From: Terrisporobacter petrolearius
GTDB lineage: Bacteria > Bacillota > Clostridia > Peptostreptococcales > Peptostreptococcaceae
Strand: one strand, 5' to 3'
NCBI RefSeq assembly: GCF_032598785.1
Contig: NZ_CP102984.1
Length of the DNA stretch: 64,000 nt
How positions within the stretch are numbered: position 1 is the stretch's first letter; each line of letters starts with the position of its first letter. Shown piece after piece: positions 41,193-50,019 of this stretch. Position numbers and translations under genes: made by a program. The notes under the pieces are model-generated. The model was given only the letters and a program-made list of their open reading frames with translations, made no database searches and was not told where the DNA came from.

Positions 41193-42134
41193 TCAGTCTA
41201 AAAATATTTTAATTTCATTTGCTATTTTTTCATATTTGTAGTCATGAATATAGTGACTACAATCCAGTTCAATCATTTTTCCACTAGCACAATTACTCAT
41301 ATACTTTGATTGAATATTCTTCCAAGTCTCCTCATTCCAACCTGTTCCATTTCCATTTGAACAAAACATTAATATTGGTATATTGGGCATTTTGCCATTT
41401 GAAACTACTTTTGCATTTTCTTTAATATGAGTTACTTCATTTATCATGGTGTCTGTTGCAGTTCTACTATAAAAAACAGCTCTATAGATATCTTTTTCTG
41501 TATCAGAAAGTGTTCCAAATTTTACGGCATCTCCATTGGCTATCTGTGGAATCATTCTTGTGATACCTACTTTACTAGCAAACTGTCCTAATTTTATTGT
41601 CAACATATCTATTTCGTAATTCTCATATGCATCTGGAACAGCCATATCAAGCCCAATAATTGTACTAACTTCATTAGGATATTTCTGTGCCCAATACAAA
41701 GCTTCTATTCCTGACATAGAGTGAGGACATAAGACATAAGGTCCAACTATTCCGGATTTTTTCAAAGCAGCCCTTGTTTCTTCTAATATAGTATCTATAT
41801 CTCTTTTTTCATCAACTATATCACTAAAACCATATCCAAATTTTTCTATAACTACTATTTTATACTCCTCACTCAATAAAGAATACAAAGACTTAAAATC
41901 CAAAATAGGAGAACAAGTTCCTCCCCCAGACATAAAAACAAGTGTTTTTGCGCCTTCCCCTTCAGTATAAATACTCATTTGTTTATTTTTAACATTAACC
42001 ACTGTACCCAAGGGCTTCAATAGTTTTTTCTCTTTTTGGGATTGAACTTTATGATTTACATAACAGATTAATAATAGTACAACTAAAATAATTATTGCAA
42101 TTCCCATAACCTTCATAACTTTTTTCATTCTCAT
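41193..42134 (-). CDS. Membrane-anchored alpha/beta hydrolase
   Basis: 313 residues. The N-terminal membrane helix (about 8-28, VMGIAIIILVVLLLICYVNH) anchors an extracellular alpha/beta-hydrolase domain. The oxyanion region is LVFMSGGGTCSP. The nucleophile elbow is CPHSMSGIEAL (H-S-M-S-G, Ser first of the SMSG). The acid is probably Asp in IGLDMAVPDAY or later, and the catalytic His is in ELDCSHYIHDYKYEK. The start could be 42134 or the second ATG at 42128; AGGAGAAC lies upstream. The substrate is unknown. Confidence 0.85.
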   Translation of the reverse strand: MRMKKVMKVMGIAIIILVVLLLICYVNHKVQSQKEKKLLKPLGTVVNVKNKQMSIYTEGEGAKTLVFMSGGGTCSPILDFKSLYSLLSEEYKIVVIEKFGYGFSDIVDEKRDIDTILEETRAALKKSGIVGPYVLCPHSMSGIEALYWAQKYPNEVSTIIGLDMAVPDAYENYEIDMLTIKLGQFASKVGITRMIPQIANGDAVKFGTLSDTEKDIYRAVFYSRTATDTMINEVTHIKENAKVVSNGKMPNIPILMFCSNGNGTGWNEETWKNIQSKYMSNCASGKMIELDCSHYIHDYKYEKIANEIKIFLD

Positions 42135-42387
42135 GTTCTCCTACAAATTTTCTATTTATTATCAGAATTATTCCTAATTCTCACTATATGCCAATAGCGA
42201 GGTTTGCTTACATTATACATAGTATTCATTTATTTTCCAATAACAAAGTAATTTCCTTAATTTAAAGTGTAATACATTGTTTTAACTTAGTTCAAAGAAT
42301 TTATCTCTAATAGTAGATATAGTCATAAGTATTTTTAAAATTAAAAAAACTGCATCTATCATATATGGTTTTTTAAGAAAATTTAAG

Positions 42388-42416
42388 TTGAAACAAAAAT
42401 GATGTTAGTATATGAT
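42388..42416 (+). promoter_or_regulatory. Predicted promoter of the NatAB-like operon
   Basis: TTGAAA (42388-42393), 17 nt, TATGAT (42411-42416), about 30 nt before ATG 42448. The 313-bp spacer (42135-42447) also serves the divergent hydrolase; nothing else is evident in it. Confidence 0.6.
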
Positions 42417-42447
42417 TTACTAGACGACTATTTTAAGGGAGGAATGT

Positions 42448-43362
42448 ATGAGGTTAGAAGTAAGAGAGATAAGAAAAAGTTTTTCAGAAAATGAAGTACT
42501 GCATGGAATATCATTTTCAGTTGAAAGTGGAAAGGCGCTTGGGTTATTAGGAAGAAATGGTGCAGGAAAAACTACAACAATTCGTATATTAATGGATGTT
42601 TTTAAAGCTAACTCAGGCGAAATATTAATAGATGGAAAGAAATTTGAACCGCGAAATTATCAAATTGGATATCTACCAGAAGAAAGAGGTTTATATCCTA
42701 AAAAGAAAGTTACAGAGCAGATAGTTTATTTAGCTCAGCTAAGGGGCATATCAGCAAAAAATGCAAAAGAAAGTACAAAGATATGGCTTAAAAAGTTAGG
42801 CATAGAGGAATATGCAAATAGAACCCTAGATAGTTTATCTAAAGGTAATCAGCAGAAGGTACAATTAGCACAAACTTTAGTTTGTGATCCAGATATAGTT
42901 ATACTTGATGAACCTTTTAGTGGATTAGATCCAGTTAATGCACAAATACTTAAAGATACCGTAAGAGAATTAATAAATCAAAATAAACTAGTTATATTCT
43001 CAAGCCATCAAATGAGTTATGTTGAAGAATTTTGTGAAGATATAGTTATACTAAATAAAGGTGAGATTGTATTAAGTGGAAATCTTAAAGAAATAAAAAG
43101 AGAATTTGGTAATAATAGGTTAATATTAAGTGCAAACAACTTAAAAGTAAATGATTTAAAATCTATATGCCAAGAGAAGTTTAATGATTTAGTAATTGTA
43201 AATGAAGTTAAAAAAGATTATTTAGTATTAGAGTTACATAATGATGCAACAAAAAATCGATTTTTAGAAAAAATACTAAAAGAAAATATAGATATAGATA
43301 AGTTTTCTACATATGAACCAGATTTAACAGACATATTTGTAAAGAAAGTAGGTGAGGAATAA
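42448..43362 (+). CDS. ABC transporter ATP-binding protein (NatA-like)
   Basis: 304 residues. Walker A is LGLLGRNGAGKTTT, the signature is LSKGNQQKVQL, Walker B is IVILDEPFSGLDP. A C-terminal extension of about 80 residues (DUF4162-like: GNLKEIKREFGNNRLILSAN) is typical of NatA/YhaQ-type ATPases. GGGAGG precedes the ATG. It overlaps the permease by one base (TAATG). This class exports Na+ or hydrophobic compounds; the substrate is not known. Confidence 0.92.
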   Translation: MRLEVREIRKSFSENEVLHGISFSVESGKALGLLGRNGAGKTTTIRILMDVFKANSGEILIDGKKFEPRNYQIGYLPEERGLYPKKKVTEQIVYLAQLRGISAKNAKESTKIWLKKLGIEEYANRTLDSLSKGNQQKVQLAQTLVCDPDIVILDEPFSGLDPVNAQILKDTVRELINQNKLVIFSSHQMSYVEEFCEDIVILNKGEIVLSGNLKEIKREFGNNRLILSANNLKVNDLKSICQEKFNDLVIVNEVKKDYLVLELHNDATKNRFLEKILKENIDIDKFSTYEPDLTDIFVKKVGEE

Positions 43363-44615
43363 TGAAACAATTTCTTACTGTACTAAAATTTGAGCTTAGC
43401 AATTATTTCAAAAAGAAATCTTTTATAATAAGTACTGTAATAATTGCCTTAGTAATGGTAATTGGCTTATCTCTACCAAACTTTATAGATATGTCATCCA
43501 TATTACCAACAGCAGATGAAAATGAAACTAATGTAGAAGATGTTGTAGAAGAAGATAAAACTAATTTTGCAATATATGATGAAAACAATATTATACCTAA
43601 TAAAGAAATATTAAATGCTTATTTTCCAAACTCAAATTGGAAAGTGGTAAAAAATCAAGGTGAATTAAATAAGTTAGTTGAAAATCAAGATGTAGAAGCA
43701 GGTTTTAATATAAACAGCTTAACTAAATATGACTATGTTGTTCAAAATACTAAGTTTGATGATGAAAATAAAATTATGTTTGATGAAATTTTGAAAAACA
43801 TATATAGAGAAAAGCAAATTACTAGTAAAGGAATGGATTTCAAAAAGGTAGATAAAATCTATAGCACTCAAATAGTCTCTAATGTTGAAATATTAGGAAA
43901 AGATAGTGCAAACAATTATTTCTACGCATATATATTAATTTTCATTATATATATGATGATTATAATGTATGGTCAATTAATTGCTATGGGAATAACTGCA
44001 GAAAAAAGCAATAGAGCAATAGAAGTTCTAGTTACTAGTACAAATACAAATAATTTAATCTTTGGTAAGGTTATTGCAGGTGCAATAGCAAGTATAGCAC
44101 AAGTTGGAATAATAATGTCATCAACATTTATTGCATATAAGGCAAATAGTGAAGTGTGGAATGGAATGTTAGATAATGTATTTAAAATGCCTCCAGAATT
44201 AATAGCTACATTTGCCATATTTGGAATATTAGGTTACTTATTCTATTCATTTATATATGGTGCATTGGGAGCTTTAGTATCAAAGACAGAAGATATAGGC
44301 ACAAGTGTTGGCCCTATTACAATGATATTTGTGATAGTATTTTTCATAAGTATATTTGGATTAACTAACGGAGATAGTGTGATATTAAAGGTTTGTTCAT
44401 ATATACCATTTGCCTCTCCAATGACTATGATAGTAAGGGTTGCAACAGGAGCTGTTACATCAGTAGAATTCGTAATATCTGCTCTAATATTAATAGGATC
44501 AACAGTATTAGCAGGAATGGGTGGAGCTAAAATATATAGGATGGCTACATTAATGTATGGAAATCCTATAAAATTAAAAAATGCTTTAAAATGGATTAGA
44601 AGTGAAAAAGAATAA
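43362..44615 (+). CDS. ABC-2 family permease (NatB-like)
   Basis: 417 residues. The first helix (about 22-40) is followed by a large external domain (about 45-185) and then five to six helices including MYGQLIAMGITAEKSNRAIE, a motif of ABC-2/NatB permeases (EK-x-x-R-x-x-E-V-L). It is translationally coupled to the ATPase. The run ends without a clear terminator before the fluoride riboswitch promoter at 44662. Confidence 0.9.
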   Translation: MKQFLTVLKFELSNYFKKKSFIISTVIIALVMVIGLSLPNFIDMSSILPTADENETNVEDVVEEDKTNFAIYDENNIIPNKEILNAYFPNSNWKVVKNQGELNKLVENQDVEAGFNINSLTKYDYVVQNTKFDDENKIMFDEILKNIYREKQITSKGMDFKKVDKIYSTQIVSNVEILGKDSANNYFYAYILIFIIYMMIIMYGQLIAMGITAEKSNRAIEVLVTSTNTNNLIFGKVIAGAIASIAQVGIIMSSTFIAYKANSEVWNGMLDNVFKMPPELIATFAIFGILGYLFYSFIYGALGALVSKTEDIGTSVGPITMIFVIVFFISIFGLTNGDSVILKVCSYIPFASPMTMIVRVATGAVTSVEFVISALILIGSTVLAGMGGAKIYRMATLMYGNPIKLKNALKWIRSEKE

Positions 44616-44661
44616 TACAACTTCAATTAAGAAAAATAAATAATGTTGAAGGTAATATTGA

Positions 44662-44790
44662 TTGAATTAAAATGCAAATTATGTTAAAATAAGAACACGG
44701 GAATGAAGTTCTCCCAAAGTTTACACTTAAACCGCATTTATGCTGATGACTTCTGTGATTATTTTGTCACGGAAATTATCAGCTTTTTTT
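44662..44790 (+). promoter_or_regulatory. Fluoride riboswitch (crcB motif) with promoter and terminator
   Basis: TTGAAT (44662-44667), 17 nt, TAAAAT (44685-44690) start the RNA near 44697. The aptamer has GGGAATGAAGTTCTCCCAAA (44699-44718). An extra GTTTA/TAAAC hairpin and a GCAT/ATGC stem follow, then CTGATGACTTCTG (44743-44755). GAAGT in the first loop can pair with ACTTC, the pseudoknot of the crcB fluoride aptamer. The ACTTC strand is also part of a 17-bp terminator (GCTGAT... to ...ATCAGC plus T-run, 44742-44790). Fluoride binding should therefore block termination. The downstream gene is a cation:proton antiporter, a known association of this class. Confidence 0.85.
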
Positions 44791-44812
44791 ATGCAAAAAA
44801 TAGGAGGTAGAG

Positions 44813-46021
44813 ATGTTAACAAGTTTAGCAATTATTTTTTTACTTGGCTTATTAATGGGAAGTATATTTAATAAGTTAAAATTGCCCAGCTTAATGGGAA
44901 TGATTTTTACAGGGATTTTACTAAGCCCTTATGCATTTAATTTATTGGATGATAAAATATTAAGTATTTCACCGGATCTTAGACAGTTGGCTCTTGTAAT
45001 TATTTTAACTAGAGCAGGATTGTCACTAGATGTGAAAGATTTGAAAAAAGTAGGCCGTCCTGCTGTATTAATGTGTTTTGTTCCTGCATGTTTTGAAATT
45101 TTGGCAGTTGTTCTGATTGCACCAAAATTACTAGGGGTTACAGTATTAGAAGCAGCAATTATGGGAGCTGTGGTTGCAGCCGTATCTCCAGCTATTATTG
45201 TTCCTAGAATGATTAATCTAATAGAACAAAAAATAGGAAAAGAAAATAGTATTCCACAATTAATTATGGCTGGTGCATCAGTTGACGATATTTTTGTAAT
45301 AGTATTGTTTACTGCTTTTACAGATTTGGCAAAGGGTGGAGACATGTCTTTATCAAGTTTCGCACAAATACCGATTTCTATAATAATGGGAATCTTAGTT
45401 GGTGTACTTATGGCAACTGTATTAATAAAAATATTTAAGAAAGTTCATTTAAGAGATTCTATAAAAGTAATAATAATACTTAGTGTTTCTTTCTTATTAA
45501 TAGAATTACAAAACAGCTTGGAAAGTATAATTCCTATGTCAGGATTACTTGCAATTATGAGTATGGGAATATTAATTAAAGCAAAATATGAAATGCTAGC
45601 AGTAAGATTATCAAATAAATACAACAAATTATGGCTTGCTGCAGAAATAGTATTATTTGTTTTAGTTGGTGCAACTGTAAACGTACAATATGCAATTACA
45701 GCTGGAATACCAGTAGTAATAGTAATATTATTTGCATTAATGATTAGAATGATAGGAGTTTTTGTTTGTCTAATAAAAACAAAGCTTTCTAAGAAAGAAA
45801 GATTATTCTGCATGATAGCTTATACACCAAAGGCTACAGTACAAGCAGCTATTGGAGGTATGCCATTAGCTATGGGTCTTTCTTGTGGGAACATAGTTTT
45901 AACTGTGGCAGTTCTTGCTATACTAATAACTGCACCATTTGGTGCAATAGGAATAGATAGTACTTACAAAAAACTTCTTTGTGGTGATAATAAAGAAGGA
46001 AGAGATAAATTAGCTAATTAA
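44813..46021 (+). CDS. Cation:proton antiporter (CPA family), fluoride-regulated
   Basis: 402 residues, 11 to 12 helices, no soluble tail. The N-terminal LKLPSLMGMIFTGILLSPYA and the paired acidic site in MAGASVDDIFVIVLF (D-D in a mid-protein helix) are those of CPA1/NhaP-like exchangers. The C-terminal TPKATVQAAIGGMPLA is another CPA motif. AGGAGGTAGAG precedes ATG 44813. The gene sits directly behind a fluoride riboswitch, so it probably acts in fluoride tolerance by adjusting ion or pH balance; it is not a Fluc or CLC-F channel. Confidence 0.92.
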   Translation: MLTSLAIIFLLGLLMGSIFNKLKLPSLMGMIFTGILLSPYAFNLLDDKILSISPDLRQLALVIILTRAGLSLDVKDLKKVGRPAVLMCFVPACFEILAVVLIAPKLLGVTVLEAAIMGAVVAAVSPAIIVPRMINLIEQKIGKENSIPQLIMAGASVDDIFVIVLFTAFTDLAKGGDMSLSSFAQIPISIIMGILVGVLMATVLIKIFKKVHLRDSIKVIIILSVSFLLIELQNSLESIIPMSGLLAIMSMGILIKAKYEMLAVRLSNKYNKLWLAAEIVLFVLVGATVNVQYAITAGIPVVIVILFALMIRMIGVFVCLIKTKLSKKERLFCMIAYTPKATVQAAIGGMPLAMGLSCGNIVLTVAVLAILITAPFGAIGIDSTYKKLLCGDNKEGRDKLAN

Positions 46022-46027
46022 ATTTTA

Positions 46028-46068
46028 AAAATAGGATAGTTATTTATAGTAAATAACTATCCTATTTT
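46028..46068. terminator. Bidirectional terminator, 18-bp perfect stem
   Basis: AAAATAGGATAGTTATTT (46028-46045), loop ATAGT, AAATAACTATCCTATTTT (46051-46068). It separates the antiporter from the convergent PhzF gene. Confidence 0.9.
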
Positions 46069-46072
46069 TATA

Positions 46073-46960
46073 TTAGTATAAAATTTCACCTTCTAAAATA
46101 GTCCTTGCTTCACCACCGATTTTTATATCTATAATTTCATCCTTATCACTTTTTATTTCAACATAAACTTTACCAGGTCTTTCAACAAAATGACCTTGTT
46201 CCCCGATTAAAAATGATTGATTTTCATCTATTAATTTATGATGGACTATGTAAGATGATACACTACCATTGCCAGTGCCACATACTGGATCTTCTGGTAC
46301 ACCGCAATAAGGAGCTATGGATCTTACATGATATGTACAATCATGATTAAAAGTTTCCATAGTAAACAGAGAAATGCCAACAAAATTATTTTCATCACTT
46401 AATTTATATATTTTATTTAAATTAGGAGTAATATTTTTTAATATTTCTAAGTTTTTCACACCAAATACAATCCACCAAAGACCAGTGCTAACATTTTTTA
46501 TTGGATAAGGTAATAAATCGTCGCTACAAATATTTAGTGACTGTGTAATTTCTTCTCTTAGATGATCTAAATTTATAAACTTGGGATTTACTTGAGTCAT
46601 CATAAAGATTTTTTTATCATCAATATTTCTAATTTCAACAGGCAAAACTCCTGATTTAGTTTCTTGATAAAACTTATCTTTACTTAAATCTAGTTTGTTT
46701 TCTTTATATAAAGTATTAAAAGTAGCAATAGTAGCGTGACCACACAAGTCTACTTCAAATTTTGGAGTGAAAAACTGAACTTTAAAATCGGCTTTGTCAG
46801 AAGAAGAAACAAAGGCAGTTTCTGAAAGATTCATTTCTTTTGCAATCTTTTGTTTTATAAAATCATCAATACTATTGGCATCTGTCACAACACCAGCTGG
46901 ATTACCTCCAAAAGGAATAGAAGAAAAAGCATCTACTTGCTTAATTTTAATTTTATTCAT
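46073..46960 (-). CDS. PhzF-family isomerase/epimerase-like protein
   Basis: 295 residues with the diaminopimelate-epimerase-like two-lobed fold. The N-terminal VDAFSSIPFGGNPAGVV and MNLSETAFVS (catalytic Glu47) are diagnostic, as are LCGHATIAT and the C-terminal DPVCGTGNGSVSSY. Members isomerise small acids, such as dihydrohydroxyanthranilate in phenazine synthesis; most clostridial copies have no known substrate. It is divergent from a MocR-type PLP regulator, which may control it. Confidence 0.92.
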   Translation of the reverse strand: MNKIKIKQVDAFSSIPFGGNPAGVVTDANSIDDFIKQKIAKEMNLSETAFVSSSDKADFKVQFFTPKFEVDLCGHATIATFNTLYKENKLDLSKDKFYQETKSGVLPVEIRNIDDKKIFMMTQVNPKFINLDHLREEITQSLNICSDDLLPYPIKNVSTGLWWIVFGVKNLEILKNITPNLNKIYKLSDENNFVGISLFTMETFNHDCTYHVRSIAPYCGVPEDPVCGTGNGSVSSYIVHHKLIDENQSFLIGEQGHFVERPGKVYVEIKSDKDEIIDIKIGGEARTILEGEILY

Positions 46961-46992
46961 TTTAACCCCCTCTAAAATATTATCTTAAAAAA

Positions 46993-47053
46993 ATTGTAAC
47001 ATTGATAATTTTTGCAATCAATATTATAATTGTATGCAATACAATATTACAAT
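46993..47053. promoter_or_regulatory. Promoter and nested inverted repeats between phzF-like and mocR-like genes
   Basis: TTGATA (47002-47007), 17 nt, TATAAT (47025-47030) form a promoter for the MocR gene. Three inverted repeats lie over it: ATTGTAA (46993-46999)/TTACAAT (47047-47053), ATTGAT/ATCAAT (47001-47022) and the palindrome ATTGTATGCAATACAAT (47029-47045). Autoregulation by the GntR-type DNA-binding domain of the MocR protein is likely. Confidence 0.65.
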
Positions 47054-47066
47054 TAGGAGTGAGAAA

Positions 47067-48482
47067 ATGCCTGTAAATTCCTTTGAAAATTACCCAATGA
47101 GCTGGAAGCCAAGCTTGAAGAATATTAAAGGTTCTATTACTAAAGGTTTAGCAAAACTTTTAGAAGAAGATATAAAAAATTGTAAATTAAGTCCTGGAAC
47201 AAAGCTGCCACCTCAAAGAGAATTGGCAGATTTTTTAGATATAAATTTAAGTACAGTTACTAGAGCATTTAAACTATGTGAAGAAAAAGGACTTATTTGT
47301 GCAACCATAGGAAAAGGAACATTTGTATCTTCAGATGTTCATATAAAAAATACCATGATGGAAACCTTAGAAAGAGGAAGCTTAATAGAGCTGGGCGCCT
47401 CCCATCCTACATATGAGCAAAATGAATATGTTGTTAAAACTATACAAGAAATAATGAATAGACCTGATGCATATAAGTTGCTTGAATACAAAGAAGTGAA
47501 TGGTTCACCTTATCAAAAGAGTGTTGTATGTAAATTTTTAAAGGAAGAATATAAACTACCTTGCAATGAAGATGACATACTCTTTACTGCTGGTGGTCAA
47601 AACGCCTTATGTTCCATATTATTATCCCTATTTAATAGTGGAGACAAAATAGGCGTAGATCCATTAATATATGCAGGACTTAAAACTAGTGTTAATATGT
47701 GTAAAATTAAGTTAATTCCCATTGGATCAGATGAGAAAGGAATGAATCCTAAGTCTTTAGATACTATTTGTAAAAATGAAAAACTTACAGGAATATATTT
47801 AATTAATGATATTCATAATCCTACTACTAAAACAATGAGTGAAAAGAGAAGAGAAGAAATAAGGGAAATATCACAAAAACATAATTTATTGATTATCGAA
47901 GATGGCATTCACAGATTATTCTTAGATAATCTTCCAAAAACTTTATATGAAATAAGCGATAATACTATTCATATAACAAGTATGTCAAAAATTATCTGCC
48001 CAGGTTTGAGAGTGGGGATGATAATTACACCACAAAAATATAAAAAAGATATTCAGTTTGCTTTATATAACATGAATGTTATGGTGTCAAATTTACAAAT
48101 TGAAGCTTTGTGTAATATTATCAATAATCAAGTTTATAAATCAATAATAAATGAAAGAAAAGAAATTATAAAAAAAAGAATGAAAATAACTGAAAATATT
48201 TTAAACAAATCTAATTGTAATTACAATAAGGGTGGTAATCTAATATGGTTGAAACTACCTAATAATTTTAATTCTAAGGACTTTGAAGTACTTTGCAAAG
48301 AAAAAGGAGTCCAAGTATATTGTAGTGAAAGATTTGTGGTGGGTAATGAAAATGAATTGTCTTGTATAAGATTATGCATAACAGCACCGCACAATGAAGA
48401 ACAACTAAAAAAGGGTTTAAATACAATAGTAAATTTAATAAATAGATATATAAATAAAGAATGGGAACTTTCTAAGGATTAG
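47067..48482 (+). CDS. MocR-type PLP-dependent transcriptional regulator
   Basis: About 471 residues from ATG 47067, which has AGGAGTGAG just upstream; the ATG at 47034 lies inside the operator region. The N-terminal GntR winged helix (about 15-85) has LPPQRELADFLDINLSTVTR and GLICATIGKGTFV. The remainder is a fold-type I aminotransferase-like domain with TAGGQNALCSILLSLFN, LINDIHNPTTKTMSEKRREE and the PLP-lysine segment HITSMSKIICPGLRVG (Lys near 310). MocR proteins sense PLP-linked or amino-compound ligands and usually regulate the divergent gene, here phzF-like. Confidence 0.92.
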   Translation: MPVNSFENYPMSWKPSLKNIKGSITKGLAKLLEEDIKNCKLSPGTKLPPQRELADFLDINLSTVTRAFKLCEEKGLICATIGKGTFVSSDVHIKNTMMETLERGSLIELGASHPTYEQNEYVVKTIQEIMNRPDAYKLLEYKEVNGSPYQKSVVCKFLKEEYKLPCNEDDILFTAGGQNALCSILLSLFNSGDKIGVDPLIYAGLKTSVNMCKIKLIPIGSDEKGMNPKSLDTICKNEKLTGIYLINDIHNPTTKTMSEKRREEIREISQKHNLLIIEDGIHRLFLDNLPKTLYEISDNTIHITSMSKIICPGLRVGMIITPQKYKKDIQFALYNMNVMVSNLQIEALCNIINNQVYKSIINERKEIIKKRMKITENILNKSNCNYNKGGNLIWLKLPNNFNSKDFEVLCKEKGVQVYCSERFVVGNENELSCIRLCITAPHNEEQLKKGLNTIVNLINRYINKEWELSKD

Positions 48483-48605
48483 GTTATTTATATAAAGTTG
48501 TTAAATGGAGAATGGTGTCATTATATGTTAATTTATATTATTCTGTGTTATATTATTTATAGTATATAATAAATTAAATATTAATATTAAATTTTAAAAG
48601 ACGGG

Positions 48606-49151
48606 ATGGGATGTATTGTGAAAACGGTTTTAACAAAAAATAACCTAAGTGTTGTATTAAGAAGTCCAAAAGAAAGTGACGCTAAAGAAATAATAGAATT
48701 TTATAATATAGTAGGTGGAGAAACTACATACTTATCTTTTGGGTCAGGAGAATACAAAGTAAGTGCTTCGCAACAAGAAAGTGCAATTAAATCAGTAAAT
48801 GAGTCAGATAATAATACGATGATTCTTGCTACAATAGATGATAAAATAATTGCAATAGGTACAATATCTTCTAACCAAAAGAAAAAGGGTAAGCATGTTG
48901 GTGAATTAGGTATAGTTATTAAAGAAGAGTACTGTAACTTAGGGCTTGGAAAAATAATGATGGATGAATTAATAGATTGGTGTAAGTCAAATGGTATAAC
49001 TACTAGAATAAGCCTGTCTGTAAGAAAAGATAATCCAAGAGCTATAGAATTATATAAAAAGTGTGGATTTGAAGTAGAAGGTATACAAAAAAATGAAACA
49101 TATATAGATGGAGAATATTTTGACATTGTGCTTATGGGATTGATTTTATAG
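48606..49151 (+). CDS. GNAT-family N-acetyltransferase
   Basis: About 178-181 residues. The start is either ATG 48606 or GTG 48618; the latter has GGGATGG at a good distance and gives the usual start MKTVLTKNNLSVVLRSPKES. The acetyl-CoA loop is VIKEEYCNLGLGKIMMDELI (Q/R-x-x-G-x-G/A variant NLGLGK), and the C-terminal NPRAIELYKKCGFEVEGIQK is a RimI-like signature. The substrate is unknown. The gene stands alone and ends in a strong terminator. Confidence 0.9.
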   Translation: MGCIVKTVLTKNNLSVVLRSPKESDAKEIIEFYNIVGGETTYLSFGSGEYKVSASQQESAIKSVNESDNNTMILATIDDKIIAIGTISSNQKKKGKHVGELGIVIKEEYCNLGLGKIMMDELIDWCKSNGITTRISLSVRKDNPRAIELYKKCGFEVEGIQKNETYIDGEYFDIVLMGLIL

Positions 49152-49211
49152 TAAAGTGATTAAATTATAATTTTGGATAAAAAATAATTGTGAATATATA
49201 CTTAGATATAC

Positions 49212-49246
49212 TAGGGTGTATCAAAAAAGATACACCCTATTTTTTA
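49212..49246 (+). terminator. Intrinsic terminator
   Basis: TAGGGTGTATC, loop AAAAAA, GATACACCCTA, then TTTTTT. A near copy of this hairpin follows the GltP gene at 63310, and a worn copy lies at about 12672. Confidence 0.9.
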
Positions 49247-49280
49247 TTCCTAATTTATCAACTTAAGCAAAATTAATTAT

Positions 49281-49820
49281 TTATAATGTGATTAAATAAA
49301 ACCTATACCCAACAAGAAATACTACTAAAATACTAAATGCTTTGTTAATATTCTTTTCAGTTCTTGAACTAGTCTTTATAGGTAGAATGGAAAAGTTAAT
49401 TCCAACAGGATAAAAAAGCTCTACTCCTTCCTTTGTAATTAAATCTAAACAAATATGAGAAATTACTCCAGCCAAAATTCCGCTGAAAATACAAGTAAAT
49501 ACAATATTATCATTACTTGAAACTATAACTATTTCTCCAATAAATGCTATTAAACCTACAAATATTAAACTATGAGTAAAACTTCTATGCCTGAATCTTT
49601 TACCAAAAACTTTATATATTATGGGAAACCTCTTACTAATATATGATCCTCTCATATCTATATCGCTAAGTAATGCGCCAAAATGTGTAAAATAAGCATA
49701 TATAAATAAGAGAACTATACGATAAGATAAGTTATATACCACAAGGAAGGTGTTATGTATGTAAGGAAGTAATAATAGTCCTACAATATAACCACCCTTT
49801 GAGTGAGTTTCTTTTGTCAT
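49281..49820 (-). CDS. YdjM/DUF457-type membrane-bound metal-dependent hydrolase
   Basis: 179 residues from the ATG at 49820, with GGAGG close upstream; an earlier in-frame ATG at 49838 lies before that site. Family hallmarks are the N-terminal THSKGGYIVGLL, the LLSDIDMRGSYISKRFPIIY segment and FRHRSFTHSLIF (His-rich active-site motif), then SHICLDLITKEGVELFYPVG. It has four to five membrane helices. Relatives in E. coli are LexA-regulated, but no SOS box is evident here. The physiological role is not known. Confidence 0.9.
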   Translation of the reverse strand: MTKETHSKGGYIVGLLLLPYIHNTFLVVYNLSYRIVLLFIYAYFTHFGALLSDIDMRGSYISKRFPIIYKVFGKRFRHRSFTHSLIFVGLIAFIGEIVIVSSNDNIVFTCIFSGILAGVISHICLDLITKEGVELFYPVGINFSILPIKTSSRTEKNINKAFSILVVFLVGYRFYLITL

Positions 49821-50019
49821 AAATCCTCCAGTTGTCATAAATTTCTAATATATTTTATTATAAAGGAAATATATACAAATTTCAAAATATAATTTAGCTA
49901 GTATATTTATATATGAATGATAAGATATTTTCAATAAGAGGTTTTTTTAGATTATTAAATATATAAAATTAGTGTCAAAAACTGTCATTAACTTATATAT
50001 TATAGAAGGAGGTGTTTAT

